DNA from: Apteryx mantelli | Taxonomy: Eukaryota; Chordata; Aves; Apterygiformes; Apterygidae | Assembly: GCF_036417845.1 (NCBI RefSeq) | Contig: NC_089979.1 | Coordinates: forward strand, 115,167,415-115,231,414 | Direction: 5' to 3' | Length of the DNA: 64,000 nt | Part shown: positions 11,441-23,670 of the stretch, one piece after another | How the letters are laid out: every line of letters begins with the position of its first letter | Position numbering within the stretch: position 1 is the stretch's first letter | Program-made: the position numbers and the translations under genes | The notes under the pieces: generated by a model | What the model saw: only the letters and a program-made list of their open reading frames with translations | What the model was told of the DNA's origin: nothing | Databases searched by the model: none

Positions 11441-14400
11441 GAATAGCTTTTTGTACTACCTTGAAATGAAAGAATAGGTCATTTCTGTGGAAAATGCGTT
11501 TTCAATGAAGCCAAAATTCTAGCTGAAAGATGTCCATTTTCCCCAAGTACCTGGGTTATCACAATCAGCTATCAAATCCTGGACATTTTTCTATGCTTTC
11601 TAAATTTTTGAGAAATGGTTGTTTTCACTTAAAAAGTATCATGGGAAAAAGTCATTTCTGCAACAGATGATGCTTAAATTTCATTGAAACAGTTATTTCT
11701 TGCCAGGAAATGATTCCTGAAAATGAGTTTGCCTTTCAGTGGCCAAAATCCCCTTCTTTCTAATTAGCTATCAGCTTTTGTTAGTGATGTAAATTAATTC
11801 AGAGACTTCTAAGGCAAATACACATAATACAAATCTTAAAGGTACCTAATTATGGCCACATGAATGGCTATACTTAAATTTGTTCCTCATCAGGTTTCTA
11901 TCTTCCCAGTCACTGCAACCCAAAATCCTACTAAGCCTTTCAGAAATGTTGTCTCTTTAATAATTTGCTATCATAGAAAAATACATGTGGGTCATGTACA
12001 TTTAGATTAGACAGATGATAATATATTAAAAACAGGGTGGTTTTAGTGTAGATGTAATTCTTTGCTTTCTCCTTGGGAGAAGTAATACTACAATAGTTGG
12101 TCTTCTGCCTGCTTGCTTTGTTGTGCTGTTCTGTTGACTTCCCAAACTGACAATCCAATGGCGATCTGACCATTAACAATTCCTTTATCTTCCCAGACAA
12201 GTGATCACTGTGACAGATAGGCAAAACTCCAGGGATAGGTTACCTTTAGGGCAAGATTTTCCACCATTTTCATATGAATGGCAGTGAATCCTCTTCCTGG
12301 AGACAGCCACCCAGTGTTTGCCTGCAGGAAGAGCTAAGATCCTTCACAGATATGATATATATATATATCACAGGCACTTTCTACTCCTATAGGCTGACTG
12401 CAACTCATAATTGACATTTGAAGACCTCTGACCTCCCTATTAAAATCTTCAAACATTCCTCATCCATCTATTTAACTTTGGCTAAGGCTGAGTAAAATTT
12501 TCAGCTGAGATGATATTCCTTTGAAAAAAGCAGATGCAGGTCAAACAAACCATATTTCAAATTCATGCTGAAATTGTCAGATCAATTCAGGTGAAAAAGA
12601 AAAATCTTTTGAACTGTTATTTCACACTGAAGTATTGTAAATAAACTTCCTTGGGTTCAATTAAAAAAAAAAATCCACAGATCCTAAACCTAAGTGAAAT
12701 GCTTCATTTGGAGAGAAAGAAAGAGAAACCTAAAAGAATCACTGTGCATTGTCCCAAAATAACATATTTTCTGATTTCTTGTTTCAGTCATAAAGTTAAA
12801 AAATCATTTATTCACAGAGCTCTGCCCTTGGCAGCGTGTATCCATATCTTAAGCAAGTCAAAATAGTGCAGTTATCCTTTTAATATGCATGACATAATTG
12901 TCAGACTGAAGCTTTCAACAAAGTTATCTATAATACATAAGTGAAAAGTATATTAGGCTTTATACAACACGAGCTTCAGCAAGACATAGAGTAAGAAGTG
13001 TCTTAGATTTATCAGGAAAAAAACCCCTACCTTTTAATGAATAATGAGTCTGATAAAGACACCTATATAGGGCCTAGTGCTGTGTTTCTTGTGCAAGTAT
13101 AACTTGTATGGCCACAAAAGAAGTTATTACATTCATAAATAAACATTGCTTCCTCCAGGAGAGATTTTCCACATTTTCTTTATAGCCTCAGGGGAATGGC
13201 ATATATGAGCCCATGGCTCCTCAGTACCAGAAGGATGCAACAGAATAGAAGAAATTTCAAAAGGAAAAGCATACAGGACTGAGTGATTTAGTGGAAAACA
13301 CAAAAGGAGGAGAGGGAGAGAAATAAAACGTCTAAAGGCAAAACAACACAAGGAACTGTTTAGTGCAATGAAGAGATATAAAAGAGGATCAAGAAGATGG
13401 ATTCAAGGAAAGGAATATTTAGGCTGTTTTAATGCCATGTATTCTCCCAAGAGAAGTTGTGGAAGCCACATGGCTTGAGACATTTGCAAATTAGACCAAG
13501 TACCACAATGAAGACAACAATCTGGCTGTGTCAGGGAGATGGTCAAGCTGATATAACAGGAGTTTTCCATTTCTAACTCCTACTATCACATAACAGATCT
13601 GAGGTGCTACAAATTCCTAAGTGTTTTGTAATATTCACAGAAATATCAGCTTTTGCTTACCATCAAGCATTCAGCAACTGAATACTCTTCAATATGTTGT
13701 TCCTTTCAACAATGGAACATTATAGTGCAAATGATAAAATCATATTCAAGATTTCCATGGATTTTTCTGGAAATAACATACAACAGGGTTTTACCATTTG
13801 ATGTCATTTTTCCTTTGGAGTCTTGTGGGGAAAAGGGCTGGGTAGGGAGGCAGGTTTGAGGGAAAATGTGCTTGAAAAAAATAAGAAAGGAAAAAGAATA
13901 CTTTTGTGTAATACTTTCCAATCTTGAATTTCACACATTCCTTTTAAGCTACACTATATGAGAAAAATGCTCTAAGAGTTTTTTCCACATGCAATCTTTT
14001 GATAAGTCTCAGTGTTGGCTTAAAAGCAAAACAACAAAAAAAAAAAAAAAAGAAAGAAAGACCGAGCGAGCATATATTAAAGTAACAGCTAAATAACAGC
14101 TAAAAATCTTCTATATGGACACTTAAAAATGTCTCTTCCTGTTGTTCTCCAAAAATCTATTATCTCTTTGCTTTTTATAAACAAACATTTTCAATAAATC
14201 TTATCTTTGCAAATGCAAAGGATAATTTGGGGTGGGGGGGAGAGGGAATACAACAGCACTTCATATTTTTTATCTCATCTGTCTTCTTAACTGTCTTAAC
14301 ACCCCACTGTACCACAGACCTGTAACAAAATTCTCCTTATTTCCATTACTTTTCCACTGATATCAGTCCTGGCTTATACAGAGGGAAGTAGAGAATCATC

Positions 14401-15388
14401 CCCTGCTCTTATTTCCAGGCATATATTGACCATAGTAGGTACAATGGCAATTCACGAAAGCTATGAAGCTACTCGGATTTGGCGATCCAGTTAAGGACTC
14501 ATTAGGGCCCAGATGTGAACAACTGCTAGAAAGCTGTGGGCTCTCCAACCTCCCACCAAAATCAGCAGAAGCAGAGGGGGAGCAGCGCATTGCAGGACTG
14601 AGCCTTTTAGCACCTCCAGAAACACTGGCTGAAGCCAACATACCTGCATGTAAGGCTTGGAATGATGAAAGTAACGGTTTTAAATGTCGTATGGATTTTC
14701 TCACGGGCTCAGGAAGCAATAAAAACTAAGTGTAGTCAGAATGCAGGAGAGCAATATAGCTTTCATCATTTTCTGCGACTTTAGGGAAAACAAACTCAGC
14801 TTTTATAGACAGGTAATTCAGTACTACAGATTTTCAAAAAACTTCAACTGTTATGGGATTTCTGTAACAAATTCAGGTTATATTGAAATTTCTGTTTTCT
14901 GCAATGACACTGCTCAAAATAATAACCAATAAATCTGCTGTCATGAGAACAAATTGGTTTAATTACACTGCAACACAACTGTCCTAGATCATAAGCTTCT
15001 TATTAAACTGGACACTAATGATGCTAGAAAGAGCAAACAATTTCATTATTTCCTCACTGACTAGTAATGTTAGGTAAGTGCCTGAACAAAGCCAAGAAAG
15101 CAAAAAGATAGAGATGATCTATCAAAAAAAGAAAAAGAAGGAAAGAAGAAAGAACTAATAGAGTAAACAATTTCCAGAAAGCACACTGAAATACAGTGCA
15201 AAGGAGATCCTTTGTTGTGCAGTGTTTCAATTTATAAATCACATTGCATTTCCTTACAACTTTGGGAGGAGTTTTAATAACATTAGCTGCTTGGAACATC
15301 TACAGATAAAATGTTAAATCACAATATGGCTAAAGTGTTATGCCACAAATAGTCATGTTAAAAAAAAATAGGATGCTTAATTTAAGGT
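11441..15388. other. Non-coding stretch with small simple repeats
   Basis: Contains an AT run at about 12355-12369 and an A16 run followed by GAAA units at 14036-14060. Two open frames overlap on opposite strands at 14396-14729 (107 and 88 codons) in a slightly GC-richer patch. Neither resembles a known protein, and long open frames on both strands at once point to composition rather than coding. Confidence 0.55.
14036..14060. repeat. A16 run with GAAA tail
   Basis: Sixteen A residues at 14036-14051 followed by GAAAGAAAG. It resembles a decayed poly(A) tail or a slippage tract; no retrotransposed body was recognised upstream. Confidence 0.8.
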
Positions 15389-15515
15389 CAGGTGCTGCAA
15401 ACACATGCCATAGTTTATTCATAAGTAATTCCTCTGAACTTAAGGAGTCCAATAGGAATACTTAAGCATGTAAAGTGAACCATATGTGTAAATGCTTGCA
15501 GAATTAGAGCCTAAT
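15389..15515. repeat. Palindromic MITE-like hairpin relic
   Basis: The left arm CTGCAAACACATGCC (from about 15395) and the right arm ATGTGTAAATGCTTGCAG (15483-15500) are imperfect inverted partners. The centre carries GAACTTAAGGAGTCCAATAGG and CTTAAGCATGTAAAGT. This matches the layout of a long hairpin repeat widespread in sauropsids, with TGCAAACACTTA arms, CTTAAGCA-type words and a 'CCCATTGACTTCAATGGG' style centre. The copy is old. Whether it is a DNA-transposon derivative is inferred from its hairpin form. Confidence 0.55.
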
Positions 15516-16079
15516 TTTCATACTGTATGAATTTTAAAGCTGTTAGCTGATTTTCTCTTTTTATTCTGATAATAGTATTACAATATTACAAATTAAATAT
15601 TATGGGTTAAAGCAAAAAAAAATATATGTCTCTTTTCAAATATGAATGTCAGTTTTCCCAGACTTGGCAGTTTTATCTATATAGCTGTGACAGAGCTGTC
15701 TTTGGAACTGCTCTACCTCTAGTTTGCCTCTCATCCACATGAGACAGCCTAAAGACTCCTGTTCATTCATGCTTAAAGGTAACCTCACCAACAAATGTGA
15801 GGTTCTTCCAGACTTGACGCCTGCAAAGCCTGCAGACCTGAGCTTGAAGATAACATCTAGGCCAGTATTATCAGTCATTATCTATGCGAACAATACACAT
15901 ATGTCTCCCCAAGAAGGTGGACATCCAGGTTTTCACAAGCCACTCAGAAGTCAGTGAAAGTCTTCCTCAATGGCATAAATCTGTTCCTACTTAAAAGCTC
16001 ATAGGACAGAGCTTCAAGACGCAGGTTTACTAGTTAGGAGAATAGTGAACTACCCATTATACTTAATCAACTATAATTC
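15516..16079. other. Non-coding stretch, nothing recognised
   Basis: Short overlapping open frames on both strands near 15636-15957 (77 to 80 codons) carry no recognisable motif. No simple repeat was seen. Confidence 0.55.
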
Positions 16080-16250
16080 CAGTCCAGGAAACTGTTTCCA
16101 ACCACTTAAGCATACAATCAGTTGAGCTTAGTGGAGCTGAGCATATCAGGTACATGTTCAAGTTACTGACACGAGTTGGGTGCATGCATAAGTGCTGTCC
16201 TAACAAGAGTTATAAGTACAGACTTAAATGCTTTCCTAATCATGGCCCAG
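16080..16250. repeat. Second hairpin relic, same apparent family
   Basis: The left side has CCAGGAAACTG and CCACTTAAGCATACA (16084-16116). The right side has AGACTTAAATGCTTTCCTAATCATGGCC (about 16219-16246), whose complement reads GGCC, AGGAAAGCA, TTTAAG. The two sides are therefore loose inverted copies, and the CACTTAAGCAT word is shared with the hairpin at 15389-15515. Divergence is heavy. Confidence 0.35.
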
Positions 16251-19200
16251 ACTTCTCTGATGCCATAAGATGTTATTTAAACCTGTATTCCAAGAGTGGT
16301 GATGTGAATGGATTTAATCCAATATCATTTCAAATCTAAACTTGCTAGAATACGGATTTTGGAAAATCTTTATAACATGTTTTTATGTATCATTCTTTCC
16401 TTTTCCCTTCCTCTCTCCCCCACTCCTTGATTTTGGTGATGATCTCTGAAACTCTGGCATAAAAGAACTACAGTGAGACAGACAGGGGACAGAAATTAAA
16501 ATAAAAAAACCCTACATTTATGTTCTGAATTAAATATAAAATGCTAATGAACAATGCACATTGAGACAAAATGGAAATGAGGGTTTTAAAAACTTTTACA
16601 TTTTACTGTCCATGTGACTTGCAGGTAATGTTGGTATGGATTTTTTTTTAAGAAGAACCTGGAGACACCACCCAAGGAAATACCTAAATCGTATATTACA
16701 TTAAATACAATACAATTTTGTTTAAAACTTGCTTTCTTAGGGAACAGATACTTTTATGTCTCCAAAGTGTTGTCAAAGGAATCTCTACTTTTACATATGG
16801 CATTTCTGATCTCTCACCACAGGAGAGTTTTACATCAAAGTTCACATAGTGCTCCAAAAGCTCCATTGCAGCCTCTCAAGGTGATAGTTTGGACAAAAAT
16901 GTAAATAGAGATATGTTATTGAGACAGATTCTGCTGCAGCAAAAGTGAAATCTAAATACAGCAGATGGAGATTTATCAAAATGTAGACAGGAGTAGTCCC
17001 AGAGTGCCTGTCCATTATCTGCTTTTGCCAGAATCTTGCAAGATGCTGGATGCTATTGCTTCTCTCCCAATATGTTTGCAGTTTAGAAGTCTTGCTGCTG
17101 TACTCAGGGATTTTGTTGGAAGAAAGGCAAAATACATCACATGTAAGATGCTTTGAGAGGAACTGTGAGTTAAGATATAGAACCTTTTTGCCTCTTAACC
17201 CTTATTTGGAATGGTGTCTACTTGACAGTTTTCCCAACTGTCATCCATGAAGTCATGCTCTGCAGCCCATGAAACCACACTAAACAAGAAGATGGACATT
17301 ATCCTTACAGTATTTTCAGCTAAAAGGGCAAAAATATGATCATCTGCAAGAAATGGGCAGACAGAAATCCTTGATTGTGAAAGTCTGGAAACCACTGGTT
17401 CAGTGGTGCACGAAGATGAAAAGTAGAGGATCAAATTGGGATTTTGGCAGTATTCATAAAACTACAGATAATGAACAATAAAACATATGAACAACAAAAA
17501 TAACATGTAACGAACATGTACACTATTTAATGTATCACCTACCTTTCCTCATGCTTTTTGGAAGGCAGTAAGACAGAGATTCTTTTGAAATAGGTGAGGA
17601 TATTAGCACCACATTTAATGTGTTGCTGTAGGACTAGAAAGTAGCTCAAGAAAAGACAGTTCCCTCCAGCATGGTCGAATAGCCTGCTGTCTCACAGATA
17701 ACATGGCCAGATCTTCTTCACCCACACAGGACAAGAAGAATTCAAATTCTGCTGTCAAAAATACTATTTGCCTGAAATATTTCATATGCATTATTAGACT
17801 GAGTACCTGTGCAGTAGCTTGGAAAAGGATGGGTACTCATTTTAACAAATTACAGATTTAAACAAGATTCTCAGATCTATCATGCATCATGCATGGGATG
17901 ACAAATTAAGTTACTTCATGCATGTAAAATTAATTTGGATCATACGGAGGTAATGATCTTCAGAGATGCTGCAATACCACTTCCCACTCCTGCCAAGACT
18001 ATTTTGACTGACTTCCTAGAAATGCTTCTAATACTTCTTTAACTTCCAAATTCTAGGATCAAGATGTTCTCTCTCTTTATTCTTTCTCTTAAATCCGATC
18101 TAGAAATCTCTTCATATAGCACGTTATACTACCTTCATATGACAGGATCCAGATTTGGCACATCTCAGGCCTAATCTGTTTTTCCAGGCTCTTCCAGGAT
18201 AGATAACAGAAATATAAGCAGGAGGAGGATAAAGTCTGAATACAGTTTGAAAGAAATCACTCATCTTTGGTGAAGTCTTTCTGTGCCATTTTGATATACT
18301 GATTTTAGGATTAGGTGCAATCTATCTAAAACTTTGGGTAAAGACTTTTATACATGTGGATAAATAATTTTAATTAATTTAATTAGTTAATTGAAATAAT
18401 AAAAGGCTTTATCTTATCTGCCTTAAAGGCATGTTCTCATTTGTCCACAAAGCATGTTTTCTACTTTGTTAATCAATGAGTGTTCAAATCATGACAAGAA
18501 CTGGCATTGGCTTCAGGGTGGGAGCAGAAAGTGACCTGCAAAGCTCAATGGAATATGAGTCAACTGAAGTCATGAGTCAACAGCAGCCTGTAGCTGATTG
18601 ACTTTGCCTCACCAGTAGGTGTTACTTCAGCCGTTAATGCAGATTGCTGTATGGCTGCAGGGATATGCATGCCTGCCAAGGTATATAAAAAATATCCAAA
18701 CCAAACAAAAATCTGCCAGATACTGAAAATATCATATAACACTCTGCTCTGTATCTTCAACAGCATCCAAAGTAACGTTTGGGAGAGCTGACCACAACCA
18801 CACCCATCTCTATGTCTGCTATAGAGCCTGAAGGTTTTTCATTGACGGCCATTCCACTTAATCATTCAAAGCAACACTTGGCTATTTGATTGCTATGATT
18901 TAACACAATAATAACAATAATCCAGACTATGGCTTAAATCACTCACAGGATTTCCAAAACTGTTTATTAGCATTGGCTTCTGGTTTACTAGCTATTTTCA
19001 ATACCCTTAATACTGAAGTTCCTCCTCTGGCAGGTCTGGAGAAGCCCAAAACCATGTGAAAAAGGCAGCTTTATTTTCTGCTTGACTGAGTATTTGATAA
19101 CTGCACTTAACTTTACTATTTATTTATTTAACCTCAGCTGAGGCTGAAGCCATCTGAAATGGCCAGTGCATTGTAACTTTAGGTACAAAATAGAACTGCC

Positions 19201-20760
19201 TACACGGTCCGCATGGGATGAAATTCAATAGCTCCTCTTCAACCTCTAGGTCAACTGCAAGGCCATCATGTAATAATCCCATCCTTTTATTGTAATTATA
19301 GTCTGAAAAAATCAGACTCTAATGCTTAACATTTCTGAGCAGAGTATCAGACATATCAGACTGAGGATTTCTGTCACACCTTCACTGAAACTTATCTTTG
19401 AGATAGCATATTCTAACTGGTTTTCAAGCTCCTTTCTGGGTCCCCTCAGTGCGGGAAGTTCATTGTTAAGGGTCTATTTCATCATATTCTTTCAACACAA
19501 AAAATACTTTCCACGGACTGGAAGGACTGCTTTCTTATTTCAATCTACGTACATTAGAATTCACAGGAACTGAATCCATAACTTATTTAAGGTTGGTTAT
19601 GCCCCAAGTTACCAAGTTATTAAGATTAGACAAAGAAAAGGACATTTCCCCTTAACAATAAGTTTTGCTCAGTAGGGATGATAGTACAAGAGAAATACCC
19701 AGTGTAACAAAACAATTTGTCTATTGAACATAAAATATCTCACTTTGGTTTTCTTAAAAAAGTCCTCTGTTTATGTGAGCACTAATATTTTTATCCATGC
19801 TTCTGTAAAACTCACACAATTTTTTTGTTTACACAGATACAGTAAGTGAAAGGCAGTAATATTCAGCATTTCATCTATACATAATATCAAATAAAAGCAT
19901 TTCTCTATGAGACTTTTTTACTGTAAATCCAATGCTTATGAAACCAGTGGAATTGAAAGCAGGTGGGACACAGTACAAGGGTTTCTCATCATTCTAAGCG
20001 TACAGTTCAGCTCACTCAAAAATAATAAAGCCTCTATGCTTATTCAGTCTTGTACCTCTCTTAAAGCTAGGCCACTCAATTGTGCCAAATAATGTGCTGT
20101 CCAACTTGGACTGAATTGAGAACACTAAGCTCATTTTCCTAGTGAACTGTGCTGTACTTGTATGATTTCTACATTACAAACAGACATTATCTATAAGAAA
20201 AGAGAAACAGAAACTTTTTGAAGTCAGCACGGCTTCCAATTTCTTATTTTATTCTTGGTGAAATCTTAAAAGATATTATACTTGAGATTAAAACTTAAAA
20301 AGAACATTATTACCATGATGTATATATACACACATACACGGTGCTATATAATTAAGTAATCATGTACATACATATATGCACTCTGCCAAATTCTGCATTG
20401 TCACTATAATTTATATTTCATCTGATAGCTGGAAGCCACTTCTTAGACGATTCTCTTTCAAACTGTAAACAGCAGATAGCATCATCTTTTATACTCATTA
20501 AAGATTAACAAGGCGCTAACAAAACTTTTACCACATTCATTTTTGCTAACTTAAAAGTAGGAAAAAGATAAAAGCGTAACTTGCATCTCATTATGTTGAA
20601 TTGTAACAGTGAGAAAGAAAAACAAAGATAAAGCAAGGGTTTACATGGTAAATCGAATGATAGCTGAACTTGTTTAGATAAAATAAAAGCTATAAATCAA
20701 CTTGAAACAGTTTGAAGTATTAAAAAGATCAGTTAACTTGATGGTGTCTGTCTTTCTCCT

Positions 20761-20774
20761 CCCCCCCCCCCCCC
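20761..20774. repeat. C14 homopolymer
   Basis: Fourteen uninterrupted C residues following a CT-rich lead-in (CTTTCTCCT). Long C runs are length-unstable and prone to sequencing error, so the exact count should be treated with care. Confidence 0.85.
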
Positions 20775-22630
20775 ATCTATCTTCATAATCATTTTTTAAA
20801 TTTGAGTCCTGGTTGGTATCAAACACTAAAATGGGGCCTGACAGTAAGAACAACTTTCTCTTTGAAATCTGCCTTGCCAAGGAATGGAACTGTCACCCAA
20901 GCTTTGAAAAGTAGTTCTTGTGAAATCCTTCTGTAACTCTGAAGTGCCAAGAGGCCGCAATAATGAAATTGGGCATTTTCTTTAAGAAGTTTGATTGTTG
21001 GTACTTGTACTGGCGATATATATACGTACTCTGAACCATGCAGAAATCTGTAATTGCAACTTCAGTTCTGAAATAGGAATGTTCACTTTATGGAAAATGT
21101 TGGTATTTGTCATTGGTTTTCATTCTGAACTATATGAAAATAAGGAAATATATCAAAATGAAACTTTTCATTAAGTTTCAGATTGGAAATGTCACCAGAA
21201 AACAAGCTGTAGTGAACAACAGAAATAGCAAACCCCGGACTTCTGTCAGAGATTTTCATACTCCACCTCCCACAGTTTGCCCAGCTAAACCCATCTCTGT
21301 GCCCTCTAGCCTCTCCTCACAGTATCCTCAGCTACCCTGCGTGTTTCCTAATTCCCCCCTGAGCAAGAGCCACAAATCTGGCTGGTTTTGAAGTAAGGGT
21401 GTGCTTATTCAAGATCATGTCAAACAGAACAGATAACTGTTGAACCCATGTTTGAGCTTTTCCCCTAGAAATCTGAATCTTTCCTTTACACACACCCAAT
21501 AATTTCTATGAAATTTGTATTAAATTATTCTTTTTGAGATATCTATCTCTCTTTTAAATGCATTAGAAATTGGCTATGGGGGTTCAACAAGGGTGGGGAG
21601 AAAAGAACAATGGGCAAACACTATGACTAGATGAGGTTTCAGAGCAGGTTAAAAATGAAAGGCATTTTTGTTAGATATGAAATAACTGGACATTTTGAAA
21701 TTATAATTTAGGGGGCTTCCAGTTCAGCCAATCAAGATGTGCTATTTCAATGTGTCAAGCTGCTTCATGTCAAACAAGAATATGTGCCTTTTCAGCTTGG
21801 TTTCCTGCATTCCATCTGCTTCTCGAAGACTTTGACTGAAGTTGTATGAAAATTTTTACATAAATAATTTTGCCATTGGAAAAAAAAAAAGGTATCACTG
21901 ATTTTCCTTGGATGAGAATAGCTTTAGCAGAGAATTTTTAGTGAATCAAAAAACCCTCAAAATCAAAGCCCACATCCTGACATTTAAATATATACCTAAA
22001 CCGAAAAACAGTCCACATCCAAGCACTTCTGAGTTTGCATTAAACTAAGGCTTGTACTCCAATTTTAAAAAACCCTATGGTCTACGACACTAGTTAGTTT
22101 TATAAAATGCCATGGGTTAAAAGCAAATGTAATAAAAAAGGGGGAGTCAATATCACTACAAAAAAATTCTCGCTTGTTAACGTTCTCATAAGATCATACT
22201 GAAAAACTGCATCATTTGAAGAGATGATTAAGAAAACATACTCTAACTGGAGATGACTGATTTTACCTCCAAGTTTATGTGCACCCCAGTGCAGTGAAAC
22301 CCAGCAGAAAGCTCATTCAGCACAAGCTCTGTCCTGCACTGACATGATCGACGTGCTAGCAGGACCCAAGCTGATACCTCTGCACACATGTACCAACTTG
22401 GTGGCAGCTCAGTGGTCTCCACCACATGCCCTAAACACAGCTGTTCCAGCCCTCATGAGAGGTGACTAGCAAAGCCGTAACCCCAGTTTACACTTTTCTG
22501 CTCCTGGGCCATTTGAGGGCCTAAGGACGATTTCTGTGAAGCTTGTTAAAACCAATTTCTGTGGGCTGCTGAACAGCTGCAGTGCTGTCTGGAGTCTTTG
22601 CGGCACTGTTACTTTAGGCTTGTACTTAAC

Positions 22631-22643
22631 TCTCTCTCTCTCT
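22631..22643. repeat. (TC)n microsatellite
   Basis: Short uninterrupted TC repeat (TCTCTCTCTCTCT), directly visible. Confidence 0.85.
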
Positions 22644-23387
22644 TCCAAATACCTTGAACCTTGAACCAGGGCTTGAGAGATTTTTCTACCACACCTGCAC
22701 TTGAGGAAATCCTCCTCAGCTGCAACCTGGAGTTTTTCACTTCATCATGCTACTTCAAACCTTTTACATTGGAATGACAAGAATAATCTTGCACAGCAGA
22801 ACAAACTTTCACTGGCAGCAAGAAACTAGCAAAGAGCCAACATTTTCCTGTAACGAGCAGGGACTCAATAACAAGCAGCACAGGAATCCATGGAGTGAAT
22901 GTTGCTCAGTAAGGGTGCACAAAAACAGGTGCCTCATTTTCAAAAGGAAACGATAAGGTCATTTTTTTTAATAGTTCTGGATGAAGCACTAAATGACTGG
23001 CCTCATCCTCACAAGTACAGCATAAGAAAGAGCAGGATCCTTTCAGCTGTTACTACACAACCCTAAACTGCCTCACCAAAGTAAGGTTTTAATGGATCAG
23101 CGGGGAAAGGAGAATGTGGTTATGTGTCTGGCACATGTACACCAAACAGAGAGTACCTCTACGCTGGGGACACTCTCTGTGGGAATCTACAGCACGTAGA
23201 AAACACTATTGGAGCTACACTGAGCAGAATTTTACTATTTTAAATGAACACTGGGTATTATTAAACAACCTTTAGAACGCTACTCCTTGCTGGGGTACAC
23301 AAGTTAAGAAAACACACCATGGTAACACAAAAACATATGACAGCAATCTTCCACTGTTCACAGATTTTAAAAAGCAGAAGTGTTTGA

Positions 23388-23670
23388 ACTATGATGATCT
23401 CAATACAACCATCTAGTCAGATTCCCGGAATAATACAGAATAAAAAATTTCACTCAGTAATTTACTCAAGGAGCCCTTAACTTCAAGTGAAGAAGAATGG
23501 ATCACATCTGTACGAAAACTATTCCTCACTGCTCAAAATTTGTCCTTTATTTCTAGGTCCAAATTTTCCTTGCTTCTGCTTCCAGCCATGTACATGTGCA
23601 ATCCTTTGGTTCCAAAATCATTAACCACTTTTGTTCATCTCTACTTTATATCAAACAAAACACAAGAGTA
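23388..23670 (-). mobile_element. CR1 LINE 3' region relic, minus strand
   Basis: On the plus strand the order is ATGATCTCAATACAACCATCTAGTCAGATTCC (the complement of a CR1 3' end, pattern ATCATCTAGTCTGACCTCC), then TAATACAGA, then CTATTCCTCACTGCTCAAAATTTGTCCTTTATTTCTAGGTCCAAATTTTCC, then CTTCTGCTTCCAGCCATG. The last two follow the typical CR1 untranslated pattern AAATGTACGCCTTATTTCCAGTCTGAATTTG and CTTCAACTTCCAGCCATTGG, well known in turtle-type CR1. The element therefore lies on the minus strand with its 3' end at the low-coordinate side. No coding part is visible. Confidence 0.65.

Larger units (their letters stand above)
16251..23387. other. Long non-coding stretch, no gene seen
   Basis: Seven kilobases with no defensible exon or transposon. 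It holds a C14 run at 20761-20774, a mixed AT/CA tract near 20318-20339, an A11 run at 21880-21890 and a TC run at 22631-22643. A very AT-rich TTAATTAATTTAATTAG patch near 18371 contains homeodomain-type TAAT cores, but nothing shows it to be regulatory. Confidence 0.55.

Noticed and set aside
18365-18405. TAAT-rich patch as a homeodomain-bound enhancer
   Set aside because: TAAT words are expected at high density in AT-rich DNA, and no conservation evidence is available.
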